Of a stretch of DNA of 64,000 nt, positions 1-8,354 are shown piece after piece. Source of the stretch: JAXGQE01 sp040766585. Lineage in GTDB: Bacteria > Bacillota > SLNR01. Location of the stretch: the NCBI GenBank assembly GCA_040766585.1, contig JAXGQE010000003.1:62001-126000 (forward strand), written 5' to 3'. The number at the start of each line of letters is the position of its first letter. Within the stretch, counting starts at the first letter, position 1. The notes below the pieces were generated by a model. The model was given only the letters and a program-made list of their open reading frames with translations. It was not told the origin of the DNA and ran no database searches. The position numbers and the translations under genes were made by a program.

Positions 1-1
1 T

Positions 2-229
2 GCATTACAGTCTTTTTCTCTGAAGGAAATCTTCTATGAAGTTTTGTCAGCCATCGGAACAGTTGGTTTGAGTCTTGGAATTACGCGTGAGTTAATTCCG
101 GCATCCAAGCTCATTCTTGTTATTCTAATGATCACAGGGCGCTTGGGGAGCATCACTGTTTTTTTAGCCATGGCTGAGCGCAAACAGGAAGCACTGATCC
201 GATATCCAGAAGAAAAAGTTGTGGTGTAG
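2..229 (+). CDS. TrkH/KtrB potassium transporter, C-terminal end (partial)
   Basis: Only the last 75 residues are present; the gene begins before the window. It carries the fourth pore loop (SAIGTVGLS) and the last membrane helix, ending in RYPEEKVVV. It is closely similar to the C-terminus of the complete TrkH gene at 2487, so the locus has two TrkH paralogues. TrkH/KtrB proteins form the membrane channel for K+ (or Na+) uptake and work with an RCK-domain subunit. The stop is at 227-229. Identification is firm for the family; K+ versus Na+ preference cannot be judged from this fragment. Confidence 0.85.
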   Translation, partial: ALQSFSLKEIFYEVLSAIGTVGLSLGITRELIPASKLILVILMITGRLGSITVFLAMAERKQEALIRYPEEKVVV

Positions 230-722
230 CACACAGAAGAAGAGTCATATCAGCGAAAGAGGCCGACGATCTGGACAGCAGAAGGGACCTCGATGAAAAG
301 CTAACGCAATAAAGGAAACTGAGGTGATTATTGTAGCGATTGATTGCTATCTATTGCAGGGAAATAATCGGCATGGAGAAGAGAGTCTTTGTTCCGGATG
401 TGCTTTTTGTTTGACTATTCACTGGCTTATTGAACAGTGCCACTGATGGACAGAAAGACTGTTTGCTCCAGCTGCAGCAGGCATTGCTACTATCTGAGTA
501 TCAGCAGTGAAATCCCTCCGGTATTGCGCTTGATCGATAGGGTGATAGAAAGGATCAGGCAAAATAGGTGTGAATGGAGAAAGAAATGATCCTCTTAATC
601 AATTGAAAGAAAGCAGGATAACTGGAGCTTCCTGACTTGTTCTGTCCTTTTTTCGTTGGGATCTTTTATTCCAGAGTGTGATTAAAACAGTCGAAACCGA
701 AGATGAAGGAGAAGTGAAAATC
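230..722. other. Intergenic stretch, nothing recognised
   Basis: There is no convincing gene between the TrkH end and the FMN reductase. Short open frames here have no ribosome site and no recognisable sequence. I looked for a cyclic-di-AMP or other potassium-related riboswitch and saw no diagnostic conserved core. An AAGGAGA ribosome site at 706-712 belongs to the following gene. Confidence 0.5.
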
Positions 723-1367
723 GTGAAGATACTGGGAATTAGCGGAAGCGGAAGACCGGATGGAATTACATCTGAAGTTGTCAAAGAGATTTTGCATGCA
801 TCTGGATTGGAGTACGAATACATATCCCTTTCAGGGAAAAGAATCAACGGTTGCCTGGGGTGCTTGATGTGTGTAGAGGACAATATATGCAAACAGCAGG
901 ACGATTGGAATGAGATCGGGCGGAAAATGCTTCAATCTGAAGCCATAGTGTTTGGAGCACCTACCTATTACGGAGTCATTAACGCATTAGGGCAGGCCTG
1001 CATGGAGCGTACATTCTGCTTCCGACATCGGGAGAGATTCCTTCTATCCGGGAAACTTGGCGTGGCAGTGGGTGTTGACGGTGGGGACAGTCAAGGGAAT
1101 CGCTCCAGTGTCACTGATTACATTCAGCGGGTGATGCAGTCCAATATGATGGCTATGGCCGGGGTAGTCTACGCGAATGGGTATGATCAATGTTATAGCT
1201 GTGGGTACGGAGAAAATTGCGCAGCCGGCGGCGTTGTCGAAAAGCACGGGTTCATCGAGAAGATTCTTCCCGAGCACTGTCCTCCGCGATTGGTAGAACA
1301 AGCCAGGCCGCTTTTTTTGGCCAGAAAAGTTGGGAAAATGCTGGGGAACATCATCCGGAATTCGTAA
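723..1367 (+). CDS. NADPH-dependent FMN reductase / flavodoxin-fold protein
   Basis: 214 residues. The N-terminus MKILGISGSGRPDG is the typical phosphate-binding loop of the FMN_red family, followed by a CLGCLMC cysteine cluster near residue 43 seen in iron-sulfur flavoproteins, and a GAPTYYG segment that contacts the flavin. A second Cys-containing stretch, CYSCGYGENC, lies around residue 160. GTG at 723 is chosen because the ribosome site AAGGAGA at 706-712 is 10 bases upstream; GTG at 714 would be too close. It stands alone between the trk copies. It probably moves electrons from NAD(P)H through FMN in the cytoplasm; the substrate is unknown. Confidence 0.8.
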   Translation: MKILGISGSGRPDGITSEVVKEILHASGLEYEYISLSGKRINGCLGCLMCVEDNICKQQDDWNEIGRKMLQSEAIVFGAPTYYGVINALGQACMERTFCFRHRERFLLSGKLGVAVGVDGGDSQGNRSSVTDYIQRVMQSNMMAMAGVVYANGYDQCYSCGYGENCAAGGVVEKHGFIEKILPEHCPPRLVEQARPLFLARKVGKMLGNIIRNS

Positions 1368-1534
1368 TTATCATGTAGCCGCAGGTATCAATCAATAAAG
1401 GAAGGGGATCTTCCAGAACCACTCCGAGAAATCCAGGGGTAAAAAGTAGGACTCAAAAAAACATGTCGAGAAGATGATTCTTCATGGAGAACGGAACGGC
1501 TTTTCAGACATTGTGAGAATCCAGGGCAATCCAT

Positions 1535-1566
1535 AAAAAAAGCTTCCCGGATTATGGGAAGCTTTT
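1535..1566 (-). terminator. Rho-independent terminator of tRNA-Leu(CAA)
   Basis: On the minus strand, stem AAAAGCTTCCC pairs with GGGAAGCTTTT around a 7-base loop, followed by a run of T. It lies 8 bases past the tRNA 3' end. Confidence 0.85.
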
Positions 1567-1574
1567 GCATTCTC

Positions 1575-1662
1575 TGGTGCCGAAGGCCGGACTCGAACCG
1601 GCACGAAGGGTGACTTCGCTTGATTTTGAGTCAAGTGCGTCTGCCAATTCCGCCACTTCGGC
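1575..1662 (-). tRNA. tRNA-Leu (anticodon CAA)
   Basis: On the minus strand the molecule starts GCCGAAGTGGCGGAATTGG and ends CCTTCGGCACCA, with CCA encoded. The acceptor stem GCCGAAG pairs with CTTCGGC. The anticodon stem CTTGA/TCAAG encloses the loop CTCAAAA, giving anticodon CAA, which reads UUG. The long variable arm is typical of leucine tRNAs. It has its own promoter and terminator, so it is a single-gene unit. Confidence 0.96.
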
Positions 1663-1672
1663 ATGTGCTACT

Positions 1673-1701
1673 ATAATAGCACAGAATCAATCGTTTGACA
1701 A
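1673..1701 (-). promoter_or_regulatory. Sigma-A type promoter of tRNA-Leu(CAA)
   Basis: On the minus strand, TTGTCA (1701-1696), a 17-base spacer, then TATTAT (1678-1673), ending 10 bases before the tRNA 5' end. Confidence 0.8.
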
Positions 1702-1920
1702 TTCACATTTAAAAAATCACCGAGGGACAAAATTCCCGGATGTGAGCCGGAGAAAAGAACATTGGATGAATCTGACATGCCAGTAACCCATGTGCTTTGA
1801 GACCGAATTATTGTTAATTTAACCAGCATGTCATTAATGGGGGTGTTGGAGGTGTATGACGTCAAAATTCTTTAACAAAAGAAGCGTATTTTGACAGAAT
1901 CTTAACAGGAAACCGGATAA

Positions 1921-2454
1921 GTGAGACACCTTTTTTATGTAGATCATGATATTTTGAATATGAAAAAGACTTTAAGCAGGGTGATCATTGTGCTATTTGT
2001 TGCATTATCCGGTATTGGAGTTCTCCTCTTAGGATATTTTCTGATGGATCGTCTGGACAAATCGCTTCGAAACGGAACCATTGTTTCAAAGGAGCAGGCA
2101 ACCCGCAAGCAACGGGTTGCTGCTCTTGTGATGCCTCCAAACAGCAGCATTGTCAATCAGATATCTCAATGGCTGATGGATAAAGATATTTCTTTCATAG
2201 TTGTGGATGATGAATACATTCCATATAATATAGATTACCAGTATTCAATGGCATTTTCAGATAATGATTTGAAGAACCTGCTGTTTAGTGAAACAGCAAG
2301 ACACGAGAATCCAGAAGTGATTATGATTGCTCGGTGCAACAATCCTATTTACCATAGAATCTATACTGATATCGGTGTTCAGAAGATTTTCAACGGGAAG
2401 GTTAGCCAGCAAGACCTGGCGTTGTTCCTGAAAGGAGAGGAGTTCAAATTTTAA
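1921..2454 (+). CDS. Membrane-anchored protein with a degenerate RCK-N-like domain
   Basis: 177 residues if GTG 1921 is used (AGGAAA lies about 10 bases upstream); an ATG at 1960 is the alternative. One hydrophobic helix lies at about residues 20-40. A soluble domain follows whose second half (VIMIARCNNPIYHRIYTDIG, then VQKIF) has the layout of a TrkA/RCK N-terminal domain: helix, strand, IARxxNP, then a GVQKIF-like end. The dinucleotide-binding GxGxxG loop is missing and PPNSSI occupies its place. It sits 33 bases before trkH, so it is probably a subunit or regulator of that transporter. The RCK relation is my inference from pattern, not a proven match. Confidence 0.6.
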   Translation: MRHLFYVDHDILNMKKTLSRVIIVLFVALSGIGVLLLGYFLMDRLDKSLRNGTIVSKEQATRKQRVAALVMPPNSSIVNQISQWLMDKDISFIVVDDEYIPYNIDYQYSMAFSDNDLKNLLFSETARHENPEVIMIARCNNPIYHRIYTDIGVQKIFNGKVSQQDLALFLKGEEFKF

Positions 2455-2486
2455 GGCGCAGGTTAAACGCAAAGCAATCCCTGGCC

Positions 2487-3749
2487 GTGGGGTTTTCATC
2501 GATTATAATGATTGGAGCGATCCTGCTGATGCTGCCAATTGCAAATCGCAGCGGGGAATCCATTCATTTTCTGGACAGTCTTTTTACTGCCGCTTCAGCT
2601 ACATGTGTGACCGGTTTGGTGGTGTTCGATACATGGAGTCAGTTCACCTTATTCGGTCAGATTGTCATCGTTATGCTGATTCAGATCGGTGGACTTGGCT
2701 TCATGACCGTGGCAATACTATTCTCCATGGTATTAGGGAAAAGAATCGGACTACGCGAACGCTCGCTGTTAATGGAAGCGGTCAGTGCGATGCAGTTGGG
2801 AGGGGTTGTCCGACTGGTTCGCCGTGTATTATTTGGAACACTTCTCTTTGAAACTCTGGGCGCAGTTTTCTTAGCTGTTCGTTTTGTCCCCATTTTAGGT
2901 TGGCAGCGAGGAGTATGGTATAGCATATTCCATTCCGTCTCTGCTTTCTGCAATGCGGGGTTTGACTTGATGGGATATTTTGAGCCATACACTTCATTTG
3001 TTCCTTTTGTGAATGATGCGTTAGTCAGTTTGACCCTGATGACCCTGATTGTGGTGGGGGGGATCGGGTTTGTCATCTGGGAGGATTTTGCTAAATACCG
3101 TTTCAATTTTCGCAAGTTCAGCCTGCATACCAAAATAACCGTTTCTGTGACATTGGGGTTGATTGGAGTATCCACATTAGCTATGATGTTTCTGGAATGG
3201 AACTCTACTCTGGCGGGGCTGCCATTGACGGACAAGATCATAGCCAGCATGTTCTCTGCGATTACGCCCAGAACGGCTGGATTCAATACTGTGGATACGG
3301 CAAGTCTGAGCGAGGGTGGATCATTCCTGACTATGATTCTAATGGTCATTGGTGCCGGGCCGGGTTCAACAGCGGGGGGCATTAAAGTGACTACATTTGC
3401 TGTCTTGATCTTTGCCATGATTGCCAGCCTTCGGGGGCAGGAAGATGTCAATGTGTATCATCGCCGAATCAGCTTTCAGCAGTTAAAAAGAGCTTTCGTC
3501 AGCACCAGTACGTATTTGATGTTAGCCTTCATAGGATTTCTGGTTATTGTGGGGGTACAGGAAGTATCATTGAAGGCAGCTCTCTTTGAAACTCTATCAG
3601 CCATTGGTACAGTAGGACTGTCTACCGGGATTACGCGCGATCTTGTGCCTATCTCCAGGGTGGTGATTATTCTATTAATGTACGCGGGACGATTGGGTAG
3701 TATTACTGTTTTCATGGCTGTCTCAGAAAGAAAAATGTTGAGAAACTAA
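2487..3749 (+). CDS. TrkH/KtrB-type potassium channel subunit
   Basis: About 420 residues with four pore-loop repeats: ATCVTGLVVFD, AFCNAGFDL, PRTAGFNTVDTA and GTVGLSTGITRD, each with the glycine of the K+ filter. It imports K+ or Na+ across the cytoplasmic membrane. No ATG/GTG/TTG lies close to the strong ribosome site AAAGGAGAGGAG (2431-2442); the reading frame stays open upstream of GTG 2487, and an ATT at 2448 would add a basic N-terminus (ILRRRLNAKQSLA) like other KtrB proteins. The 3' end also looks damaged: after the stop at 3747 the tail RYPEEKIII continues in another frame to 3778, matching the RYPEEKVVV end of the first TrkH. Confidence 0.9.
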   Translation: MGFSSIIMIGAILLMLPIANRSGESIHFLDSLFTAASATCVTGLVVFDTWSQFTLFGQIVIVMLIQIGGLGFMTVAILFSMVLGKRIGLRERSLLMEAVSAMQLGGVVRLVRRVLFGTLLFETLGAVFLAVRFVPILGWQRGVWYSIFHSVSAFCNAGFDLMGYFEPYTSFVPFVNDALVSLTLMTLIVVGGIGFVIWEDFAKYRFNFRKFSLHTKITVSVTLGLIGVSTLAMMFLEWNSTLAGLPLTDKIIASMFSAITPRTAGFNTVDTASLSEGGSFLTMILMVIGAGPGSTAGGIKVTTFAVLIFAMIASLRGQEDVNVYHRRISFQQLKRAFVSTSTYLMLAFIGFLVIVGVQEVSLKAALFETLSAIGTVGLSTGITRDLVPISRVVIILLMYAGRLGSITVFMAVSERKMLRN

Positions 3750-3790
3750 GGTATCCTGAAGAAAAAATTATCATCTAAGGAGTTGATTGA

Positions 3791-4204
3791 ATGCACTCGG
3801 CGTTGATCATCGGACTTAGCCATTTTGGTTGGCATTTGTCCGTTAATTTAATGGAGGCTGGCGTTCACATTACGGTTGTAGATAAAGATGAAGAAAAAAT
3901 TGAAAAGTTATCTCCTCTGGTTTCCAATACCCAAATCGGTGACTGCTCTGAGGATATTCTTCTTCGTTCCTTAGAACCCGATAGCTTCGACGTCTGTTTT
4001 GTCTGCAGTGGAGGAAATTTTCAGACCTCTATTGAAGTAACCTCTTTATTGAAAGAATTGGGGGCAAAAAGGATAATCTCAGAGGCTGGAAGCGAAATTC
4101 ACGCAAAATCTTTGCTGAAAATCGGGGCCGATGAGGTGGTGTTCCCGGAAAGGGACATTGCAGTGCAAATTGCAGCGAAAATGGCTAAGGAAAAGATGAA
4201 GTAG
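3791..4204 (+). CDS. Short TrkA/KtrA-like RCK-N protein without RCK-C domain
   Basis: 137 residues forming a Rossmann fold of the TrkA-N type: ALIIGLSHFGWHL at the N-terminus, VVDKDEEKI with the ribose-binding acidic residue near residue 33, GDCSEDILL, and IGADEVVFPERDIA near the end. Usual KtrA proteins are about 220 residues and continue into an RCK-C domain; here the gene stops right after the RCK-N domain. The nucleotide loop is GLSHFG rather than GxGxFG. The ribosome site TAAGGAG (3776-3782) lies just before it. It is likely the cytoplasmic gating partner of the TrkH at 2487. Loss of RCK-C (the c-di-AMP-binding part in KtrA) would alter its regulation. Confidence 0.8.
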   Translation: MHSALIIGLSHFGWHLSVNLMEAGVHITVVDKDEEKIEKLSPLVSNTQIGDCSEDILLRSLEPDSFDVCFVCSGGNFQTSIEVTSLLKELGAKRIISEAGSEIHAKSLLKIGADEVVFPERDIAVQIAAKMAKEKMK

Positions 4205-4358
4205 TGGAACCAGTCCCTCATGGCAATTGATTGTCGGTATATTGCTCCCAGAGGAAAATGAATATGCACTGGACCAGTCATAAAGAAAATGCTTTTTAGT
4301 GTTTTATGACGTGAAAGAACACACAAGAACCAACTGGCAATCGGGGGTTGGTACAGGA

Positions 4359-5765
4359 ATGCATATCCGATCGCTAATCCGTCACAATTTTTTTAAAACG
4401 CTTTTGATCTTGCTGACAGCTTTGGCTTGTTCATTGACGGTCAGCTTTTTTGGCGTTGGCAAAGAAAGTATTATCATGGTTTTCCTTTTAGGTGTCCTAT
4501 TCACATCGGTGATCACCAGCAGTTATGTCTGGGGAATCCTCAATTCATTTGCCAGTTTAATCATGTTCAATTTTCTTTTCACAGAACCACGCTATACATT
4601 CATCATATATTACAATAAGGACATTATCTTGCTGCTCTTCTTTTTGGTAACAGCTGTAGTTTCTGGATTTGTGACATCCAAACTGCAGCAGCAAATCCTG
4701 TTGACTGCCAAAAACGAACGAACTGCCAATATCCTGTATCGAATTGCCTCCGGGTTCCTTTCTGTCAGCGGAGAGCAGAACATCATTCACCAGGCGATCA
4801 GTTTTGTGAAAGATTTTGTGGGCAAAGATAGTTATGTTCTCATGGCTGACGGGAAAACTGAGTATCGATTTCATGAGACCGTTCTGGATCAAGAACTGTC
4901 GTCCTTTACAATTCAAAGTCCCGCAGGTCAATTAGGGACTATGTATACAGAAATCGGTAAGAACGAAACAGATGAACAGTCCGAACTGATTATCCAAGCG
5001 GTAGTCATGCAGCTTGGAATTGCCTTGGATCGGGAAAATCTTTATCGTCAGCAAGAGAAAATTCGGCTGGCTATGGAACGTGAACATCTTCGAGCTACAC
5101 TTTTGAGAGCTGTATCCCATGATCTGAGAAGTCCGCTGACTGCATTGTCCGGCGCTGGGAATCTACTGGCAGACGAATTCGAGAATTTATCGGATCAAGA
5201 GAGGAAAAAACTGGCTGAAGATATCAGTGAAGAAATTACCTGGCTGATTGATTTGGTCGAGAATATTTTGAACATGACAAGAATCAATGAATCGCAATTG
5301 GTTTTGAAGAAAGAAGATGAAGTGATTGATGATGTGGTCAGTGAAGCAGTGGCCCATGTAGGTAGACTATTGAAAGGAAGGAAATTCAGCGTGCATCTGC
5401 CGGAAGAAGTGGTAATGGTTCCGATGGACGGCCGGCTAATTGTCCGCGTGTTGATAAATCTTTTGGAAAATGCGGTCCGACACACATCGACTGAGGCAGA
5501 AATCAGCCTCAGCGTCCTGGTCCAGGACCAGCAAGTACAGGTTGTGGTCTCTGACACCGGGTCCGGAATTGATGAGAGGATACAAAGCAGTCTTTTTGAG
5601 AAGTATGTTACTCTGGATAAAGGGCTAAGCGACAGTCGTCGGGGAATCGGCTTGGGTTTGAGTATCTGCAAAGCCATCATGGAGGCACACGGAGGATCTA
5701 TTCTGGCCGAAAAGAATGAGCCCAGCGGAGTTCGTTTTATTATCAGCTTGCCTCGGGAGGGATAG
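4359..5765 (+). CDS. KdpD-like sensor histidine kinase lacking the N-terminal KdpD/USP domains
   Basis: 468 residues from ATG 4359. Four hydrophobic helices near the N-terminus match the DUF4118 membrane part of KdpD, then a GAF-like region, the HisKA box AVSHDLRSPLTALSG with the phospho-acceptor His, and a HATPase domain with N box LINLLENAVRHT, G1 DTGSGID and G2 RRGIGLGLSICKA. The large cytoplasmic KdpD N-terminal domain and the USP domain of full-length KdpD (about 900 residues) are absent. It is followed 3 bases later by its response regulator. No kdpFABC lies here, so the pair probably controls the neighbouring trk genes. The frame is open upstream to 4299. Confidence 0.88.
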   Translation: MHIRSLIRHNFFKTLLILLTALACSLTVSFFGVGKESIIMVFLLGVLFTSVITSSYVWGILNSFASLIMFNFLFTEPRYTFIIYYNKDIILLLFFLVTAVVSGFVTSKLQQQILLTAKNERTANILYRIASGFLSVSGEQNIIHQAISFVKDFVGKDSYVLMADGKTEYRFHETVLDQELSSFTIQSPAGQLGTMYTEIGKNETDEQSELIIQAVVMQLGIALDRENLYRQQEKIRLAMEREHLRATLLRAVSHDLRSPLTALSGAGNLLADEFENLSDQERKKLAEDISEEITWLIDLVENILNMTRINESQLVLKKEDEVIDDVVSEAVAHVGRLLKGRKFSVHLPEEVVMVPMDGRLIVRVLINLLENAVRHTSTEAEISLSVLVQDQQVQVVVSDTGSGIDERIQSSLFEKYVTLDKGLSDSRRGIGLGLSICKAIMEAHGGSILAEKNEPSGVRFIISLPREG

Positions 5766-5768
5766 GTT

Positions 5769-6467
5769 TTGAACAAAAAAGCAAAGATTCTAATCGTGGA
5801 AGATGATAAATACATATCCAACTTTATTGCGGTATCACTTGTAAAAGACAACTATGAGGTTTTACGAGCAGAAAGTGCTGTGGAAGGAATGTTTCTGTTC
5901 TCGTCTCATCATCCGGATATTGTGTTGTTGGATCTTGGGCTGCCGGACCAAGATGGTCTGGAGGTCATTGAGGAAATTCGAGAGCTGTCACCGGATGTCC
6001 CGATTCTGGTAGTCTCCGCAAGAGGCGAGGAGCACGAGAAAATCGAAGCCTTGGATTTGGGGATCAATGATTACATTACCAAGCCATTTCACATGGGAGA
6101 ACTCATGGCAAGGATCCGGGTGGCAGAGCGGGGAATGAACCGTTCCATATCGGGTCAAAGAGATTTTGTGTTTCGAAACGGTTATCTGACCGTAGATCTT
6201 GAAAAAAGAAAAGTAACGGTGGATCAATCTGAAGTCCATCTTACCCCCATAGAATTCAATTTGTTGAATCTCTTGATTGCAAATAAAGGGAAAGTATTGA
6301 CCCACAACTACATTATGAAGCAGATCTGGGGATATGAGAGCACGGATAGCAAAAATGTACGGGTATATATGGCGAATCTAAGACGTAAACTTGAAAAAGA
6401 TGCAGGCAACCCAAAACTGATTCTGACAGAGGTCGGGGTTGGGTATCGATTCTCTGATACGGATTGA
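5769..6467 (+). CDS. KdpE-like OmpR-family response regulator
   Basis: 232 residues from TTG 5769, preceded by GGGAGGGATAGG. The receiver domain has the acidic pair VEDDK, the phospho-acceptor Asp in VLLDLGLPDQDG, the conserved Ser in VSARG and Lys in YITKPFHMGEL. The C-terminal winged helix (LTPIEFNLL and VRVYMANLRRKLE) is of the OmpR/PhoB type and most like KdpE. It is co-transcribed with the KdpD-like kinase and ends at a strong terminator. It likely regulates K+ transport genes. Confidence 0.92.
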   Translation: MNKKAKILIVEDDKYISNFIAVSLVKDNYEVLRAESAVEGMFLFSSHHPDIVLLDLGLPDQDGLEVIEEIRELSPDVPILVVSARGEEHEKIEALDLGINDYITKPFHMGELMARIRVAERGMNRSISGQRDFVFRNGYLTVDLEKRKVTVDQSEVHLTPIEFNLLNLLIANKGKVLTHNYIMKQIWGYESTDSKNVRVYMANLRRKLEKDAGNPKLILTEVGVGYRFSDTD

Positions 6468-6512
6468 CCATAATTGGATCAAAGAGGTAAGGGTGTTGGT
6501 TGAGGGAACGGA

Positions 6513-6540
6513 AATACGTGATGCGGTCACGTATTTTTTC
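6513..6540 (+). terminator. Terminator of the trk-kdpDE-like run
   Basis: AATACGTGA pairs perfectly with TCACGTATT around a 5-base loop, followed by TTTT. It lies 45 bases after the response regulator. Confidence 0.88.
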
Positions 6541-6596
6541 TGTTCCTTCAATGGTGAATGTGAAACTGAAGAGAATCGCGAGGGTTGCAGGATGAC

Positions 6597-6625
6597 TGGT
6601 CAAATGATTCGATTTTGGATATAAT
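6597..6625 (+). promoter_or_regulatory. Promoter of the ECF sigma operon
   Basis: TGGTCA at 6597-6602, a 17-base spacer and a perfect TATAAT at 6620-6625, 32 bases before the sigma gene start. It looks like a housekeeping sigma-A promoter. Confidence 0.6.
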
Positions 6626-6657
6626 GGAAAAGGATCATGCAAAGAGGGGGAAGCCCT

Positions 6658-7281
6658 GTGGATGATAATGAAATGGAACGAATCCATCAATGCCAGCAGG
6701 GCAATCTGCAGGCATTTGAAGAGATAGTCGAGCTGTATGAGAAGAAGATATACAACCTGGCTTATCGGATGATGGGCAATCATGAGGATGCCAACGATAT
6801 GACTCAGGAAGCATTTATCCGAGCATACCAGGCCCTGGATACATTTCGGGGTGATGCCCGGTTTTCTACGTGGTTGTACCGAATCGCTACCAATGTTTGT
6901 CTGGATGAATTACGTAAAAAATCCAGAAGGCGTACTGAGTCCCTGGATCAACCCATCTATACCGATGACGGAGCGGTGTCACGAGAAATTCCGGACTGGT
7001 CAACCAATCCTGATGAGGCTTTAAGCAAGCATCAGATTCAGGAGATGGTCTGGAAGGGGATCCAGATGCTGCCGGACGATCAGAAGAATGTATTGATCCT
7101 ACGGGATATTCAAGGACATAGTTACGAGGAAATTGCCGATATAACCCAGGTATCACTGGGCACTGTGAAATCAAGACTTAATCGCGCGCGTTTGGCTCTG
7201 AAAGATATCATGGAGTTCGATAGGGAACTTTTCTTTTTCGGATCCGTCAAACGGGATGAAGGTGGTGGGTTGAATGGATGA
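6658..7281 (+). CDS. ECF RNA polymerase sigma factor (SigW-like)
   Basis: 207 residues. Region 2 carries YNLAYRMMGNHEDANDMTQE and FRGDARFSTWLYRIATN, the core-binding and -10 recognition part; region 4 carries HSYEEIADITQVSLGTVKSR, the -35 helix-turn-helix. GTG 6658 is chosen because the GAGGGGG ribosome site (6644-6650) is 7 bases upstream; the ATG at 6637 has none. It overlaps the next gene by 8 bases, the usual layout of a sigma factor with its membrane anti-sigma factor. It probably responds to cell-envelope stress. Confidence 0.92.
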   Translation: MDDNEMERIHQCQQGNLQAFEEIVELYEKKIYNLAYRMMGNHEDANDMTQEAFIRAYQALDTFRGDARFSTWLYRIATNVCLDELRKKSRRRTESLDQPIYTDDGAVSREIPDWSTNPDEALSKHQIQEMVWKGIQMLPDDQKNVLILRDIQGHSYEEIADITQVSLGTVKSRLNRARLALKDIMEFDRELFFFGSVKRDEGGGLNG

Positions 7282-8350
7282 TGCAAAATGGCAAGATCTT
7301 GTGAATCGCTGGCTGGATGGACAATTAAGTGAAACAGAATACGTCGAATTCCAACAGCACATCGAAGAGAACCCTCGCCGACGAAGTGAAGCGCAGGATC
7401 TCAAAGACCTGCTGATGATGCTTCATGATATACCTGAAGTAGATGTTCCGGAAGGATTTCGCACTTCTCTTATGAACAAAATTCAATCCATGGAAGACAC
7501 CCCCAAGCTGAAAACCGTTACACCCAGAAAATCATCCAGTAGTTTTCGATATTCCAGTGCTTTAGCTCTCGCTGCAGCGGTCCTGGTTGTTTTCGTTTCT
7601 CTGACATCTGTGCTGCCTCGAGTACTACCGGGATTTCGCTTATGGTACAATAACGGTATCCAGAGCGAATCCAATGACGATACTCGGCAACCTGGTATTG
7701 CCGGTCTGGATGACCCTGAAAAGAAATGCGGAGACGACAATGGGTTGCCCTTGTATGCCGGAGAGGCTAAATATATGGACTATGATGATATGGAGGCTGT
7801 TGGATTAGGGAAAATGGATAGTTTTCCGAGGCTCGGTCCATATCGTTCGGAGATTGAGTTTTCAGCGGATATTGTAGTGAATCAAAAGCTTGAAATCCCG
7901 TACTTTTGGGCCAGTATCCTGGTGGATGAACTGGAAGTATCCCTGGATGAATTATTGGTGTATGCGGTGGAGCGAGGTGGAGTCACCTCACAGGTTGAAG
8001 TATTTCGAGTCAGCGGGGAGGATGTACGGGCCAATGTCACGATTTACATTCCATCTCCAGGATTTGACGAACTGGTGTCAGAAGTGATTTCAGCCGGAAC
8101 TGTGCAGGAGCAGGAAAAACTGATGGTAGACAGGAGTACAGAATATGCAGCCTTATTGCAGATGATTCAAGAGGAAAAATCAGACATTCAGCACTTAGAA
8201 GCTGTGCTGGAGACCCAAGAAAATGAAGCAGAGAAAGAACAACTCATGATGGATCTGGAAATTCGTCGAGGGAGCCTCTCCGTATTGGAGCAGGCAAAAA
8301 GCACACAGCTATGCGGGATTCTGGAATTTAGTATGATTGTCAAACGCTGA
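7274..8350 (+). CDS. Membrane anti-sigma factor with extracytoplasmic coiled-coil domain
   Basis: 358 residues. The first 70 (WLDGQLSETEYVEFQQHIEE) resemble the anti-sigma helical domain that clamps ECF sigma factors, but without the His-Cys-Cys zinc site. A single membrane helix lies at about residues 95-118. The large outer part holds an acidic segment and, near residues 280-345, a charged Glu/Lys/Gln-rich coiled coil. The outer half resembles DUF4349-type proteins (inference). Overlap with the sigma gene shows translational coupling. It likely holds the sigma factor inactive until an envelope signal. Confidence 0.82.
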   Translation: MDDAKWQDLVNRWLDGQLSETEYVEFQQHIEENPRRRSEAQDLKDLLMMLHDIPEVDVPEGFRTSLMNKIQSMEDTPKLKTVTPRKSSSSFRYSSALALAAAVLVVFVSLTSVLPRVLPGFRLWYNNGIQSESNDDTRQPGIAGLDDPEKKCGDDNGLPLYAGEAKYMDYDDMEAVGLGKMDSFPRLGPYRSEIEFSADIVVNQKLEIPYFWASILVDELEVSLDELLVYAVERGGVTSQVEVFRVSGEDVRANVTIYIPSPGFDELVSEVISAGTVQEQEKLMVDRSTEYAALLQMIQEEKSDIQHLEAVLETQENEAEKEQLMMDLEIRRGSLSVLEQAKSTQLCGILEFSMIVKR

Positions 8351-8354
8351 TTGA

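Noticed and set aside
230..722. c-di-AMP (ydaO-type) or other potassium riboswitch before or after trkH
   Set aside because: No diagnostic core motif or paired helices could be matched by eye, and no transporter start follows directly.
1482..1664. A short open frame on the minus strand with MPKWRNWQTHLTQNQ
   Set aside because: This is a tRNA-Leu read as protein; the same peptide is a known false call over leucine tRNAs.
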